36,839 nt of DNA, taken from assembly GCA_025060275.1 (NCBI GenBank), contig JANXCJ010000001.1, forward strand, positions 2,792 to 39,630, given 5' to 3'. Shown one piece after another: positions 23,543 to 32,417 of the stretch. The notes below the pieces were generated by a model. That model made no database searches and had not been told where the DNA came from. It saw only the letters and a program-made list of their open reading frames with translations. The translations under genes were made by a program, and so were the position numbers. The first letter of the stretch is position 1. Each line of letters starts with the position of its first letter. This stretch comes from Bacteroidia bacterium. Its GTDB lineage: Bacteria > Bacteroidota > Bacteroidia > SpSt-205.

Positions 23543-25945
23543 TCAGGGGTCTACTCTAAAGATTATTCTACTACTTTGGCTTCCCCATGCTCTTTCCAGC
23601 TCTTTGCGCAGTTGGAGAAGACCGTCTCGTATAGCTTGATACGGATGTCGTGAGGGAAGCTTCAAGAGTAGCTGCATGTGATACCGATTTTGCACCTTTG
23701 GAATATCCCCATAGACAGGCCCCAAAACCTCGCCCCATTTCATCTGTTTCAGTTTAGCAGCCCACTGCTGTGCCTGCTTTTCCAATTGAGTTATGAGGGG
23801 ATGATATAGATTGACTTCTATTATGCGACTAAATGGAGGGTAATTATACTTTTCCCTTTTTTTTAGCATGTTATGGGCAAATGCTTCATATTCCTGCTCT
23901 AATACCTGAAATATCTGGGTCTCTGGCTTGAATGCTTGAATCACTACATGACTAGGAGTGCCTCGCCTTCCTGCCCTACCCATAAGTTGCACTAAGAGTT
24001 GATAAGCCCTCTCTTCAGCTCTGAAATCTACTCGCCCTAATAAGCTATCTGCATAGAGCACCCCCACTAAGGTTACACGTTCAAAGTCTAGGCCTTTCGT
24101 TACCATTTGCGTACCTACTAAGATATCTGCCTCATGTCTCTCAAACGCAGCTATTAGAGCCTCATGCTTATGCCCCTCTATGCTGTCTCGATCCAACCGT
24201 AGTACCCTCGCCTGGGGGAAAAATTGCCGAAGTTGCTCCTCTATTCGCTCGGTACCTATCCCAATAAAGGAAATTTTCTCACCTCCACACACAGGGCACC
24301 GAGCAGGGACTTTTTCCTTATACGCACAATAGTGGCATAGGAGACTTTGAGCCCGTTTATGATAGGTAAGCGTAATGGCACAATGAGGACACTCCCAACG
24401 ATACCCACAAATCTGACACAATAATACTGGGGCATATCCACGCCTATTTCGGAAAAGGATGGCTTGCTGACCCTTATCCAGAGTTTCTAATAGGAGTTCC
24501 CGTAAAGTAGAGGAAAATACCCCTGTACTTAGCTTTTCCTGCAGCTCCACCCGCATATCCACAATATGAAGTTGAGGAGAAGAAGCAGGAATAGCCCTCT
24601 CCATAAGTTTTACATAAGCATACTTCCCTTGCTGCGCATTTTTATAGCTCTCTAAGGAGGGCGTAGCTGATCCCAGAATAATAGGAATTTGAAGTAAGTG
24701 AGCATAGTATACAGCAGCATCTCTGGCTTGATAAAGGGGTGGGCGCTTCTCCTGCCCATAGGAGGCATCATGCTCCTCATCTACTACAATGAGTCCTAAT
24801 CGGCTAAATGGCAGGAATAAAGCAGAGCGAGTTCCCACAATTACATCCACAGCTTGCTTACGCACAGCCTGCCAGATTCTAAACCGTTCTCCCTCAGTGA
24901 GCCCGCTATGGTATAGTTCCATAGCTTCTCCGAAGGTGGCTCTCAGCCGGTCTAATGTTTGTTTAGTGAGAGCAATTTCGGGTAGTAGATAGAGCACCTG
25001 CTTACCCATTTGGAGTTGCGTGCGCATAAGCTCCATGTAGAGGAAAGTTTTACCACTGGCTGTAATGCCATGGAGAAGGATAGGGCGAGTGGGATTTTCT
25101 TGGAGGGCTTGTTGACAGGCTTCTAAGGCTCTTTGTTGAGCAGACGTAAGAGAATATGCCTGAAGAGGTTTAGCATATAAGAGCTGGTAATAGGTCTGAG
25201 CAGGTACTCGCCTCACAAACTTGTGCTGAAGAAGTATTTTTAGCTTTTTCCCTTCTTTGCGCAGGAGATGAGCATAAGAGGGCAAGATACCTTGAAGGCT
25301 CCTCCGTAGAATCTCCATGAAGAGAGGTTGAACCTCCTGGGGCAGACTCTCCCATGCACACTGGAAGGCTTCGGGTCTCCGCAGCTCAGGCACTACCTCC
25401 ACAAAAGAGGGGGGATGACGCACTTGCTGCTTCACTACAGCTTCAAGTCTTACAGCACCTATCTTAGCCCATCTGCGAAAAATAGAGAGTAACTGAGTAG
25501 GGCTCTTGTTTAGCTGGGAAGCTAACTGGCGAAGGGAAAAACTACTCTTCCCCCGTAAAGATGCCCACAATTGCTTAGGCTTTAGAGAGGGAACCTCCCT
25601 CTGCCAGAAAATTCTCCAGTCTGAAATCGCCCCTATCCGACCAGGTAGAGCGGCATAAGCTATGTCGCCAGGCGTAGCTAAGTAGTAGTTAGCTATCCAT
25701 TGGAAAAAACGAAGTCCTAGTTCATCATGAAGGGGACTCTCGTCCAGGCGTTGTAGAATTTCCTTTACGGAACCAAGAGAGGGAGGCTCTTCTATTATCC
25801 GCATAAGCAGTCCTACCGTTGGAGTATTATGAGCACCTAAAGGCACTAAAAGACGCATGCCTGGCATATAGGGGCCGCCAGCAGGAGGCAGAGCATATGT
25901 GAGCGCGTTAGAGCCACGACGACGAACCCAAACTTCACCCCACAT
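23543..25945 (-). CDS. priA: primosomal replication restart helicase PriA
   Basis: Restarts stalled replication forks by unwinding and loading the primosome. 800 residues, usual length. The N-terminal DNA-binding domain is followed by helicase motif I GITASGKTFLYMEL (about 290-303), the Walker B VVDEEHDASYG, and GSATPSLES. The zinc domain has paired CxxC motifs in CQICGYRWECPHC, LLCHYCAYKE and ARCPVCGG. Then come VGTQMVTKGLDF and QLMGRAGRRG. It is divergent from the next gene with only 15 bases between the two start codons. The TAGCTTTG box at 25965-25972 lies inside that neighbour's first codons. Confidence 0.96.
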   Translation of the reverse strand: MWGEVWVRRRGSNALTYALPPAGGPYMPGMRLLVPLGAHNTPTVGLLMRIIEEPPSLGSVKEILQRLDESPLHDELGLRFFQWIANYYLATPGDIAYAALPGRIGAISDWRIFWQREVPSLKPKQLWASLRGKSSFSLRQLASQLNKSPTQLLSIFRRWAKIGAVRLEAVVKQQVRHPPSFVEVVPELRRPEAFQCAWESLPQEVQPLFMEILRRSLQGILPSYAHLLRKEGKKLKILLQHKFVRRVPAQTYYQLLYAKPLQAYSLTSAQQRALEACQQALQENPTRPILLHGITASGKTFLYMELMRTQLQMGKQVLYLLPEIALTKQTLDRLRATFGEAMELYHSGLTEGERFRIWQAVRKQAVDVIVGTRSALFLPFSRLGLIVVDEEHDASYGQEKRPPLYQARDAAVYYAHLLQIPIILGSATPSLESYKNAQQGKYAYVKLMERAIPASSPQLHIVDMRVELQEKLSTGVFSSTLRELLLETLDKGQQAILFRNRRGYAPVLLCQICGYRWECPHCAITLTYHKRAQSLLCHYCAYKEKVPARCPVCGGEKISFIGIGTERIEEQLRQFFPQARVLRLDRDSIEGHKHEALIAAFERHEADILVGTQMVTKGLDFERVTLVGVLYADSLLGRVDFRAEERAYQLLVQLMGRAGRRGTPSHVVIQAFKPETQIFQVLEQEYEAFAHNMLKKREKYNYPPFSRIIEVNLYHPLITQLEKQAQQWAAKLKQMKWGEVLGPVYGDIPKVQNRYHMQLLLKLPSRHPYQAIRDGLLQLRKELERAWGSQSSRIIFRVDP

Positions 25946-25953
25946 TACTTTTG
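25946..25953 (+). promoter_or_regulatory. -7 promoter element TACTTTTG
   Basis: Exact TAnnTTTG match ending 7 bases before the ATG at 25961. It starts immediately after the priA start codon. Confidence 0.55.
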
Positions 25954-25960
25954 TGGCTGT

Positions 25961-27283
25961 ATGACAAAGCTATGGATTTACCTCAGCATGATCTGGGCTC
26001 AGCCTATCGTCCCCTTAAGCCGGGTCGTTTACTATAATGATGGAAGGATTTACTGGACAAGGGAAATCCTTCTCCCTCTCTTTCAGAAGGTATTTTCTGT
26101 GAAGCTGCCTGCTTATGCTTATCCATGGAGTGTCCTCCCCCAACCTGACTACCGCATAATCAGGTGGCGAGTGAGTCCAGATACTTTCCATAAATGGACC
26201 CCTACCCAGACATTTGAGGATTTAGCTAGTTTCTTAGCCTCTCATTTGGGTTCTCCGAGCTGGATCGGCTATTTAGCAGGTAACGAGATAGAGGAAGTAC
26301 AAGGGATCATAGAAAATGCTAATTCCGACGGCTCCCTAATTCTGCGAAGGGCTAATGGGGAATTATTTTGGATCCCAGGCAAACTCCTTCAATACGGCCG
26401 CACAGATGGGAATTCTCCTCGCCGCCAAGCTCACCCGGCTTGGCGTCTGATTGTAGAAACCGATACTATCTTACCCGCTGCTCGGCTGAGCATAGTAGGG
26501 TGGGATTCCTTACGACCTTGGGAAGCTTACCATCTTCTTCAGTTGAGTAGTCCTACACGAGCCAACCTTATTACCTTCGCAAAGTTACCAGGCTTTCCAG
26601 AAGATGCCGACCCCATAGAAATTTACCTAATACAAGCTGATAGCCTTTTGCGAGGCGCATGGCATCTACCCCTACAAAAAATCCATCAAGGCAGAGAAAA
26701 TACCCTTACCCTTATTCAGTCCCATTTGCCCTACTCAGAGATTCACAGAGCCTCGTTGCCAGATTTAGTAGATAGCTTAGACCCTTTTCGGATTAGTCAG
26801 TGGCGGGGATGGGCAGAACGCGCTCTACAAGTCCTAAACACAGAAAAAGTTCCCCTCCCTTATGGTATCGTACAACTTTTAGATGAATCAGGCCTACCCA
26901 TAGCACAAAGTATCTTGCCTTTTACCTCGCCGGGAAATACTGGCTATATTCCCCTTGCCTATAATCCTCTCCTTCAACTTCGCCTTCAGGAGACAGAAAT
27001 TCGCAGAGAGAAAGCTAAAGACCCTCTTACAGGTCCTAAGATTACCCTTGTGGGCACACTCAGAGTACAAAATAACTCTGCCAAGGAGGTTCGCCTCCTT
27101 ATTGAAAAGCCCGTTACAGGTCAGCCTGTGCCAGACAAATTGGGTTTTGCTCGTGCTTCTCCACTACCAGAGCGTCGCGGCCCTAATCCTCGTTACCTTC
27201 TTCAGTGGGAGCTTCTCCTTCGCGCAGGGGCTACAGAAGTGATAGAATATGCATACGAGCTTTTCCTTCCCAGCTCAAAGTGA
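25961..27283 (+). CDS. secreted protein with DUF4139-like C-terminus
   Basis: 440 residues with a short N-terminal signal (MTKLWIYLSMIWAQ). The C-terminal half has TGYIPLAYNPLLQLRLQETE, LVGTLRVQNNSAKEVRLLIE and LLQWELLLRAGATEVIEYAYEL. This is the beta-sandwich pattern seen in DUF4139: N(S)-V, then a W-x-L-x-L-x-x-G-x-x-x-x-I-x-Y-x-Y strand. The N-terminal half (VVYYNDGRIYWTREILLPLF) is compatible with DUF4140-like repeats of the same family, although more divergent. DUF4139 proteins are exported; no activity is known. The end overlaps the convergent hydroxylase gene by 9 bases. Confidence 0.6.
   Translation: MTKLWIYLSMIWAQPIVPLSRVVYYNDGRIYWTREILLPLFQKVFSVKLPAYAYPWSVLPQPDYRIIRWRVSPDTFHKWTPTQTFEDLASFLASHLGSPSWIGYLAGNEIEEVQGIIENANSDGSLILRRANGELFWIPGKLLQYGRTDGNSPRRQAHPAWRLIVETDTILPAARLSIVGWDSLRPWEAYHLLQLSSPTRANLITFAKLPGFPEDADPIEIYLIQADSLLRGAWHLPLQKIHQGRENTLTLIQSHLPYSEIHRASLPDLVDSLDPFRISQWRGWAERALQVLNTEKVPLPYGIVQLLDESGLPIAQSILPFTSPGNTGYIPLAYNPLLQLRLQETEIRREKAKDPLTGPKITLVGTLRVQNNSAKEVRLLIEKPVTGQPVPDKLGFARASPLPERRGPNPRYLLQWELLLRAGATEVIEYAYELFLPSSK
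25965..25972 (-). promoter_or_regulatory. -7 promoter element TAGCTTTG of priA
   Basis: Exact TAnnTTTG match on the minus strand, ending 19 bases before the priA ATG and lying within the first codons of the divergent gene. Confidence 0.5.
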
Positions 27284-27907
27284 AACTTTGCCCTTCTCCT
27301 CAGGCAAGGTACCAAATACCCAATCCCAGAAAGGAGAAGATACGCCAAACGCCCTATCAGGAGATTTGAAGTGATGAAGATGATGATGCCGCCATAAACG
27401 CTTCAGTAGGCGAGTGGGAGGATTTTTCACTCTATGCATCAGATAGTGAGTTGATGAGTATAATAAATATCCCACTATAAACCCTGCTAAAAAAGGGACA
27501 CCATACCGCCCCATCAGCAAATAAAAAAGTCCTCCAAACGCACTAGCTATAATAAGGCTTGGCAGAGGCGGCATGAAGAGATGGTGAGGATCAGAAGGGT
27601 ATTCGTGATGTACCCCATGGACAAGATAATGAAAGCGCTTTACCCACGGACGCTCGTCCACCCAGTGGAAAACAAAACGATGGAGAAGATATTCCGCCAG
27701 TGTCCATGTAAAAAGTGCAGCAACAAACATACCTCCCACTACAGGCAGGCTAAGCCCTAAGCCTGCAATGCTATAGTATAGGAGTCCTGTCGTGATAGGT
27801 ATGTACATGCCCCAGATGACATAAGGTGATGAAAGCGTCAGAAGTTCTAATATAGGATTTTGAAAAAGACGTGCTTTTCCATGTACCTTTGGACGGATAG
27901 GCTCCAT
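27275..27907 (-). CDS. sterol desaturase / fatty acid hydroxylase family protein
   Basis: Membrane di-iron oxygenase, 210 residues with about four membrane segments. The eight-histidine signature is present: HRFVFHW (HxxxxH), VHGVHHEYP (HxxHH), STHYLMH and RHHHLHHF, ending with GVSSPFWDWVFGTLP. This order matches the fatty-acid 2-hydroxylase/carotenoid hydroxylase branch. Likely substrates are a fatty acyl chain of a membrane lipid or a carotenoid; the sequence does not decide. It starts 6 bases after the end of the EGF-like lipoprotein gene, so both are on one transcript. Confidence 0.9.
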   Translation of the reverse strand: MEPIRPKVHGKARLFQNPILELLTLSSPYVIWGMYIPITTGLLYYSIAGLGLSLPVVGGMFVAALFTWTLAEYLLHRFVFHWVDERPWVKRFHYLVHGVHHEYPSDPHHLFMPPLPSLIIASAFGGLFYLLMGRYGVPFLAGFIVGYLLYSSTHYLMHRVKNPPTRLLKRLWRHHHLHHFKSPDRAFGVSSPFWDWVFGTLPEEKGKVSL

Positions 27908-27913
27908 ATCTTG

Positions 27914-28522
27914 TTAAAAATGGTATCTAATCCACAGACGAAGCATAAGGAGAGTATCTTGGCGAAGCTCCACCACGGCAGGAAGGCCTTGAGTGAGCTG
28001 AGGGAAAAAATAACCTCTCCAGTTCCACATAATATCCGGCGGATTCCCCTCGTCGTTGTCCAAAAGCGCTATCTCGTACCTCTGACCAGGATGGGAGATA
28101 GATAAGCTATCTCTTAGCACAATAGGATATGGGCTTCCTTCCGCGAGGTCGTGGAACGAGGTGAAGTCATCCCACTCGTATGCAGGCATAGTTTCCCTTC
28201 GTATGGCCACTTGGAGCTCAGGAGGATAGTCATCAAACATATCCACCCAATTTTGATCCCAGCCCTTTCCATTGGGTTTTACAGCAGGGTAATTGAATAT
28301 GGCTACACTATCAATTACAGCCGCTTTGAAGGGAGGCTTGCCAAACTCACAATATTTCCCTTCATAATTAGGGCTACAAACGCATTTCCCCTCCACGCAC
28401 TGCCCCCGCTGCTCATATTCTCCACAGCTACCTTCACTGCACTCCTTGACCTCCTTTTTGCACCCAGAACAAAGAAGAAGAGTCGCCAACAAGATGTACA
28501 TCTTATCATTATTAGCCATCAT
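27914..28522 (-). CDS. EGF-like domain lipoprotein
   Basis: 202 residues. Lipoprotein signal with lipobox LCSGC (Cys at about 21) followed by KKE. An EGF-like module with six cysteines follows: CSEGSCGEYEQRGQCVEGKC, then VCSPNYEGKYCE. The rest (about 65-202) is an acidic beta-rich domain I do not recognise (AVIDSVAIFNYPAVKPNGKG and others). The ATG at 28522 keeps a Lys in the signal n-region; a start at Met8 (28501) would leave no positive charge. It begins 19 bases after the tRNA-Met gene and may be read from the same transcript. Probably at the outer membrane or cell surface. Confidence 0.7.
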   Translation of the reverse strand: MMANNDKMYILLATLLLCSGCKKEVKECSEGSCGEYEQRGQCVEGKCVCSPNYEGKYCEFGKPPFKAAVIDSVAIFNYPAVKPNGKGWDQNWVDMFDDYPPELQVAIRRETMPAYEWDDFTSFHDLAEGSPYPIVLRDSLSISHPGQRYEIALLDNDEGNPPDIMWNWRGYFFPQLTQGLPAVVELRQDTLLMLRLWIRYHF

Positions 28523-28541
28523 TCTTCTGAGTGCGGCCCTG

Positions 28542-28613
<72 letters not shown>

Positions 28614-28623
28614 ATGGCAGACG

Positions 28624-28631
28624 CAAATATA
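28624..28631 (-). promoter_or_regulatory. -7 promoter element TATATTTG of tRNA-fMet
   Basis: Exact TAnnTTTG match ending 10 bases before the mature tRNA 5' end. Confidence 0.5.
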
Positions 28632-28656
28632 CAAATTTTTTATCTCAAAAAGTCAA

Positions 28657-28673
28657 GACCCAACTCTTGGGTC
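28657..28673 (-). terminator. hairpin terminator after the second EGF-like lipoprotein gene
   Basis: Perfect 7-bp stem GACCCAA/TTGGGTC with a 3-base loop, followed on the minus strand by TTGACTTTTTG. It sits just after the stop at 28684 and before the tRNA promoter. Confidence 0.7.
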
Positions 28674-28683
28674 ATCGTAGTAA

Positions 28684-29169
28684 TCATCTCTTTTTGAGAA
28701 GCCACTTGCAAGTTGTACTTGAGCCTATTCCTCCTCGTACATCAAGTTGAATCAAAAGGCTATCCTGCCACCGCTCTGCCCATCCTTCTACCTCTAAAGC
28801 AGTATCCTGAAGCATTTGCCTAGAAAACCGCATGCGATTGAAGGAAACCAGCTGTCCTGCAAGTGTGTCTAAATAATCACCATAGATAGGTCCGGCGAGG
28901 TAAAGGGTGCGACTCACAAACGAATCTTGCCACATTTCATACCGAAGGCCGCTTCGGACCCCCTTACAATCCCGCCGCCCTTCCCATGGTCCAATAAACT
29001 GCATTCTTACATCTTCTTCACAGCTCTCCCCCCAGTATGGCAGATTACACTGGCACTGCCCCTGAACACACTCCCCACCATTCTGACAAAGGGCTATGCA
29101 GGGCGATGGCTTCTTTTGCGAACACCCAAGAAGAAGTGGCAGGATTAGCAGAAAACTTCTCCCTCTCAT
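28684..29169 (-). CDS. EGF-like domain lipoprotein, second
   Basis: About 161 residues. The signal MRGRSFLLILPLLLGC has two Arg and a lipobox ending LLGC. An EGF-like module follows with CIALCQNGGECVQGQCQC and CEED (six cysteines). A beta-rich domain with WEGRRDCKGVRSGLRYEMWQ and another cysteine near the end is not recognised; it could be lipocalin-like. A longer frame to 29196 exists, but its first codons are the promoter box TATGTTTG, so the start at 29169 is preferred. It resembles the other EGF lipoprotein across the tRNA gene in layout only. Confidence 0.7.
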   Translation of the reverse strand: MRGRSFLLILPLLLGCSQKKPSPCIALCQNGGECVQGQCQCNLPYWGESCEEDVRMQFIGPWEGRRDCKGVRSGLRYEMWQDSFVSRTLYLAGPIYGDYLDTLAGQLVSFNRMRFSRQMLQDTALEVEGWAERWQDSLLIQLDVRGGIGSSTTCKWLLKKR

Positions 29170-29189
29170 ATCAGCTCTTTCCAGCCTTC

Positions 29190-29197
29190 CAAACATA
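29190..29197 (-). promoter_or_regulatory. -7 promoter element TATGTTTG
   Basis: Exact TAnnTTTG match ending 20 bases before the preferred start at 29169, directly after the preceding terminator. Confidence 0.5.
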
Positions 29198-29206
29198 AAA
29201 AGATGA

Positions 29207-29236
29207 GGAGGAGAAGAAACTCTTTTCTTCTCCTCC
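29207..29236 (-). terminator. strong hairpin terminator of the large lipoprotein gene
   Basis: Perfect 13-bp stem GGAGGAGAAGAAA/TTTCTTCTCCTCC around a 4-base loop, followed by TCATCTTTTT on the minus strand. It lies 25 bases after the stop of the gene at 29262. Confidence 0.85.
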
Positions 29237-29261
29237 CTAAAGCAAGCTCTATACTAGTCTA

Positions 29262-30242
29262 TTAGCGAACTATCAGCTTTACTTCTAAAGTGACTGCAGA
29301 CCCACTTACATTGGCTCTTCTTATCACCCCCCAAATCCGAGAAGAAGGATTTCCAGCAGGATGCTCTTGCTTGAAAGCTAAATACTCATGAGGTCCTGTG
29401 GTGGGGCTTACAGGATTCCCCTCCAAGAGAGCCCGAGCACCATCTCCATTCCCACTAAATTTAGTCAGGGTATTTGCGCTATTTACCACGTTATAGATAG
29501 AAACAGAGTCTGTAGCTTGATTGAACTCATTCTGGGTAATGGAGTAGAATTGTGTGCGAGGTTTGTTAGAAGCAGTCCATTGTATATATGGGAACGTATA
29601 GCTACCTCCCCCTAAGGAGTCTGGCGTAACAAGGCTAGTGCGATTGTCCGCTGCTGCACCGCGACGCACTACAAGGGCAGCCACTACATTCTTTACCTCA
29701 GAGAGGTTAGTTACGCTACGAGCTACAACGTTAGAGCCCTCAAAGTAGATGAAAGGATTAGAGGCGGTATCCAAAGTAATGGTATTTGAGAAGAAACGCC
29801 CAGCTGGCTGTTGAGCCTGTTGGAAGGTAACCTTGAAGCTGCGGGAGGCAGTCTTGTCATTTTTATCTCTGACCGAGAAGGTATAAGTATAGACTTGGCC
29901 CGCCGTGCCATTTATTTGAAGGGTGGTATCAAAAGTGAAGCTACTCCCATTCGGCGCCGCACGATTAGTAAAGACAGGCGTATTCCCCCCGCCTACGTTG
30001 AAAGAGAAGGAATAGTCTTTTAAATCACCATCATCCTTACCAGAACCCTTTTGGAAGATAAGCTTAAAACGCAACTGATAGGAACCTGGGTCAAATGTAA
30101 CATCCCCGGCAATTACGCCTTGTTCATTAGGGATTACGATACTCGGACCGTTTTGTTCCTTTTCCTTCTTACATCCTACTAATCCAATGGCTAACAGACT
30201 GGCAAGAATACCTGCCCCTGATACTACCTTAGCGTATCGCAT
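29262..30242 (-). CDS. putative lipoprotein, beta-sandwich type
   Basis: About 326 residues from the ATG at 30242. The signal MRYAKVVSGAG ends in a lipobox IGLVGCKKEKE. The mature part is beta-rich with Ig/PKD-like strands (YQLRFKLIFQKGSG, YTYTFSVRDKNDKTASRSFK) and repeated Asn/Thr-rich segments. I recognise no named family. A longer frame to 30320 exists, but the TAACTTTG box at 30251-30258 would then lie inside it, and the lipobox fits the shorter start. A strong terminator follows the stop. Confidence 0.7.
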   Translation of the reverse strand: MRYAKVVSGAGILASLLAIGLVGCKKEKEQNGPSIVIPNEQGVIAGDVTFDPGSYQLRFKLIFQKGSGKDDGDLKDYSFSFNVGGGNTPVFTNRAAPNGSSFTFDTTLQINGTAGQVYTYTFSVRDKNDKTASRSFKVTFQQAQQPAGRFFSNTITLDTASNPFIYFEGSNVVARSVTNLSEVKNVVAALVVRRGAAADNRTSLVTPDSLGGGSYTFPYIQWTASNKPRTQFYSITQNEFNQATDSVSIYNVVNSANTLTKFSGNGDGARALLEGNPVSPTTGPHEYLAFKQEHPAGNPSSRIWGVIRRANVSGSAVTLEVKLIVR

Positions 30243-30250
30243 ACCGCTCG

Positions 30251-30258
30251 CAAAGTTA
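30251..30258 (-). promoter_or_regulatory. -7 promoter element TAACTTTG
   Basis: Exact TAnnTTTG match ending 8 bases before the ATG at 30242, in the 74-base gap after the glycosyltransferase gene. Confidence 0.55.
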
Positions 30259-30316
30259 GCACAAAATCTCTTTTCAAAATCAAGTTCGGAATTCCAAACA
30301 GGTGCATATAAATCGC

Positions 30317-31405
30317 TCATTCAAAACCATAAGCCGCCTGAAATGCCTCTTTGTATTTAGAGAAGTTTGCTTTCACAGAGTATTCTTCTTCTACTATCCT
30401 GCGAGCGGTTTCTCCCAGGCGCATACGCACCTCGGGGTTCTCAATTAGATAGGAAACCTTTTCTACCCAGTCTTCTATTGTAGTGGCATATAAACCGTTG
30501 TAGTTGTCCCTTACCACTTGACAGTTCATACCTACAGGAGAGACTATAGCAGGAATTTTTAGTGCCATATACTGGAGGGATTTGAGGGCACATTTACCCT
30601 TACTCCACTCATCATCAGGCAGAGGCATTAGTCCAATATCTATCACGGAAAGGTCTTCAACCTCTGTCTCAGCCTTCCACGGAAGTACCTCAGCCGGAAA
30701 GGGGGGATGATATTGCGGCACTCCTATGAAGCGAAAAGAAATTCTATCCTTATGCCGACGATATAGAATCAGCAAAGCCTCTTCTATCGTACGCAAATGA
30801 CGAAGAGTGGTGAAACTCCCACTCCATCCTATCACTAATTTAGAAGGTTGAGGGTCTTTCTTGGGGGGCACATACACATTCGTGTCAATTGTAGTGGGAA
30901 TGACACGCACATCAGCTGCATATTGTCTAGCATACTCGGCTAAGTAAGGATTACAGACCGTAACCAAGCGCGCCTTTGAAAGAAGTTTAGGCAGCTTCTT
31001 GGGACTTTTCATCCAGGCGAAAGCTCTATTTTCTTCTGAAGTATCTACTATCCATATCGCGTCGTCAAAGTCTAAAATGAAAGGGCGAGAGCCAATGCTT
31101 TTTTCTTCTAGCCAAGTAGTGCCTATTGGAGCATATTCACGATGAAGGTACACCCCTTCCCAGTCTGAAGCCCGCAAAGCTTTGAGAGAAGCCTCCCAAA
31201 AAGCCCCTGCAAAGTTGAGCACCCTCTTGTGGAGAGGAGCGCCGGGACTCTTGAAGCCTCTATATCGCAGAGGAGAAAAGAAACTCTGCCATACTATTTC
31301 GTAACCTACACTGTGGAGAGCAGTGATGTATTGTTCTATGCGGAACCGAAGACTTGGTACTGTATTGGGAGGATAAGGGGTGAGAAGTCCGATTTTTTTA
31401 GTCAC
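30317..31405 (-). CDS. glycosyltransferase, GT4 / GT-B type
   Basis: Cytoplasmic sugar transferase, 362 residues, two Rossmann-like domains. N-terminal IGLLTPYPPNTVPSLRFRIE is typical of GT4-like enzymes. The donor-binding half has KLVIGWSGSFTTLRHLRTIE, MPLPDDEWSKGKCALKSLQ, and YMALKIPAIVSPVGMNCQVV, then GLYATTIEDWVEKVSYLIEN and a C-terminal helix. Sugar and acceptor cannot be told. The ATGA overlap (31402-31405) with the epimerase gene implies a shared unit, which suits surface polysaccharide or glycoprotein assembly (inference). Confidence 0.88.
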   Translation of the reverse strand: MTKKIGLLTPYPPNTVPSLRFRIEQYITALHSVGYEIVWQSFFSPLRYRGFKSPGAPLHKRVLNFAGAFWEASLKALRASDWEGVYLHREYAPIGTTWLEEKSIGSRPFILDFDDAIWIVDTSEENRAFAWMKSPKKLPKLLSKARLVTVCNPYLAEYARQYAADVRVIPTTIDTNVYVPPKKDPQPSKLVIGWSGSFTTLRHLRTIEEALLILYRRHKDRISFRFIGVPQYHPPFPAEVLPWKAETEVEDLSVIDIGLMPLPDDEWSKGKCALKSLQYMALKIPAIVSPVGMNCQVVRDNYNGLYATTIEDWVEKVSYLIENPEVRMRLGETARRIVEEEYSVKANFSKYKEAFQAAYGFE

Positions 31406-32403
31406 TCTTCCAGCCAGACAGAGGGTAGATTATCATATATCTCTATATTTTGGAAAGCAGGTGTTTTGCGAGCACCGACTTTTTTGACCCATTCACTCAT
31501 CTTTTTGAGTCCCACGGATAGGGGAGTGAGGTGCTCAGGTTTTATCCCAAAGACCTCGTATACTCGGGAATGACTCGCATATGCGTGAAGCACTTCATTA
31601 CGAGGAGGAAGATACCGAATCGGCTGATAAATACCCATAGCTTCCATTACTGCCTCCGCCAGTTCTCGTACAGAATAGGGAATGTCACCTCCTATGTTGA
31701 ATACTTTATTGTAAGCCTCAGGAATATGGACGCTTTTAGCTATGTAGGGCGCTACATCTCCAATATAGGAAAAGGCGCGAGTCTGGCTTCCATCCCCAAA
31801 TATTGTAAGAGGCTTGCCTTGTAAAAGCTGATTCATGAAAATCCCCACTACGTTCCGGTAACGATCACCGATATTTTGTCGCTCTCCATACACATTATGA
31901 GGACGGAATATGATATAATTCAGCCCAAAAAGCTCATGGGCACTGCGTAGGTCTAACTCTACTGCATACTTGGCAATCCCATAAGGGTCCTCTGGATTAG
32001 GCACCAAATCCTCATGCATGGGCAGTTGATTTTTTCCATATACGGCAATGGAGGAGGTAAAAACAAAGCATTTTATCTTATGTATTACTGATAGATTTAT
32101 TAGGTTTATACTTCCGATTAGGTTATTCTCATAATTAAACCTACGAATGAAGTGGCTTAGACCTTCAGCAGCATAAGCTGCTAAATGAAAAACATAATCA
32201 AATCTGTACTTCTCAAAAAGCTCAGAAAGCAGCGCATAATCATTTATGCTCCCCTGTACAAAAGTAGCAGCAGAAGGCACATTTGACATATTACCCCCAC
32301 TAAGGTCATCTAAAATCACTACTTCATGCCCCAAGCCGAGAAGAGAGTCAGCTACGTGGCTTCCTATGAAACCCGCTCCACCAGTTACTAAGCACAAGGG
32401 CAT
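31402..32403 (-). CDS. NAD-dependent sugar epimerase/dehydratase
   Basis: Extended short-chain dehydrogenase, about 333 residues. The NAD fingerprint TGGAGFIGSH is right at the N-terminus, FHLAAYAAEG follows, and the catalytic set is Ser in FTSSIAVYG and YGIAKYAVE (YxxxK). RPHNVYGERQNIGDRYRNVV is close to the UDP-glucose 4-epimerase group. It supplies a nucleotide sugar, perhaps for the co-transcribed glycosyltransferase. The start is ATG at 32403, with a TAAGTTTG box 6 bases upstream; a GTG at 32430 would place the box inside the gene. Confidence 0.9.
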   Translation of the reverse strand: MPLCLVTGGAGFIGSHVADSLLGLGHEVVILDDLSGGNMSNVPSAATFVQGSINDYALLSELFEKYRFDYVFHLAAYAAEGLSHFIRRFNYENNLIGSINLINLSVIHKIKCFVFTSSIAVYGKNQLPMHEDLVPNPEDPYGIAKYAVELDLRSAHELFGLNYIIFRPHNVYGERQNIGDRYRNVVGIFMNQLLQGKPLTIFGDGSQTRAFSYIGDVAPYIAKSVHIPEAYNKVFNIGGDIPYSVRELAEAVMEAMGIYQPIRYLPPRNEVLHAYASHSRVYEVFGIKPEHLTPLSVGLKKMSEWVKKVGARKTPAFQNIEIYDNLPSVWLEE

Positions 32404-32409
32404 TACAGG

Positions 32410-32417
32410 CAAACTTA
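32410..32417 (-). promoter_or_regulatory. -7 promoter element TAAGTTTG of the epimerase-glycosyltransferase unit
   Basis: Exact TAnnTTTG match ending 6 bases before the ATG at 32403. Confidence 0.5.
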
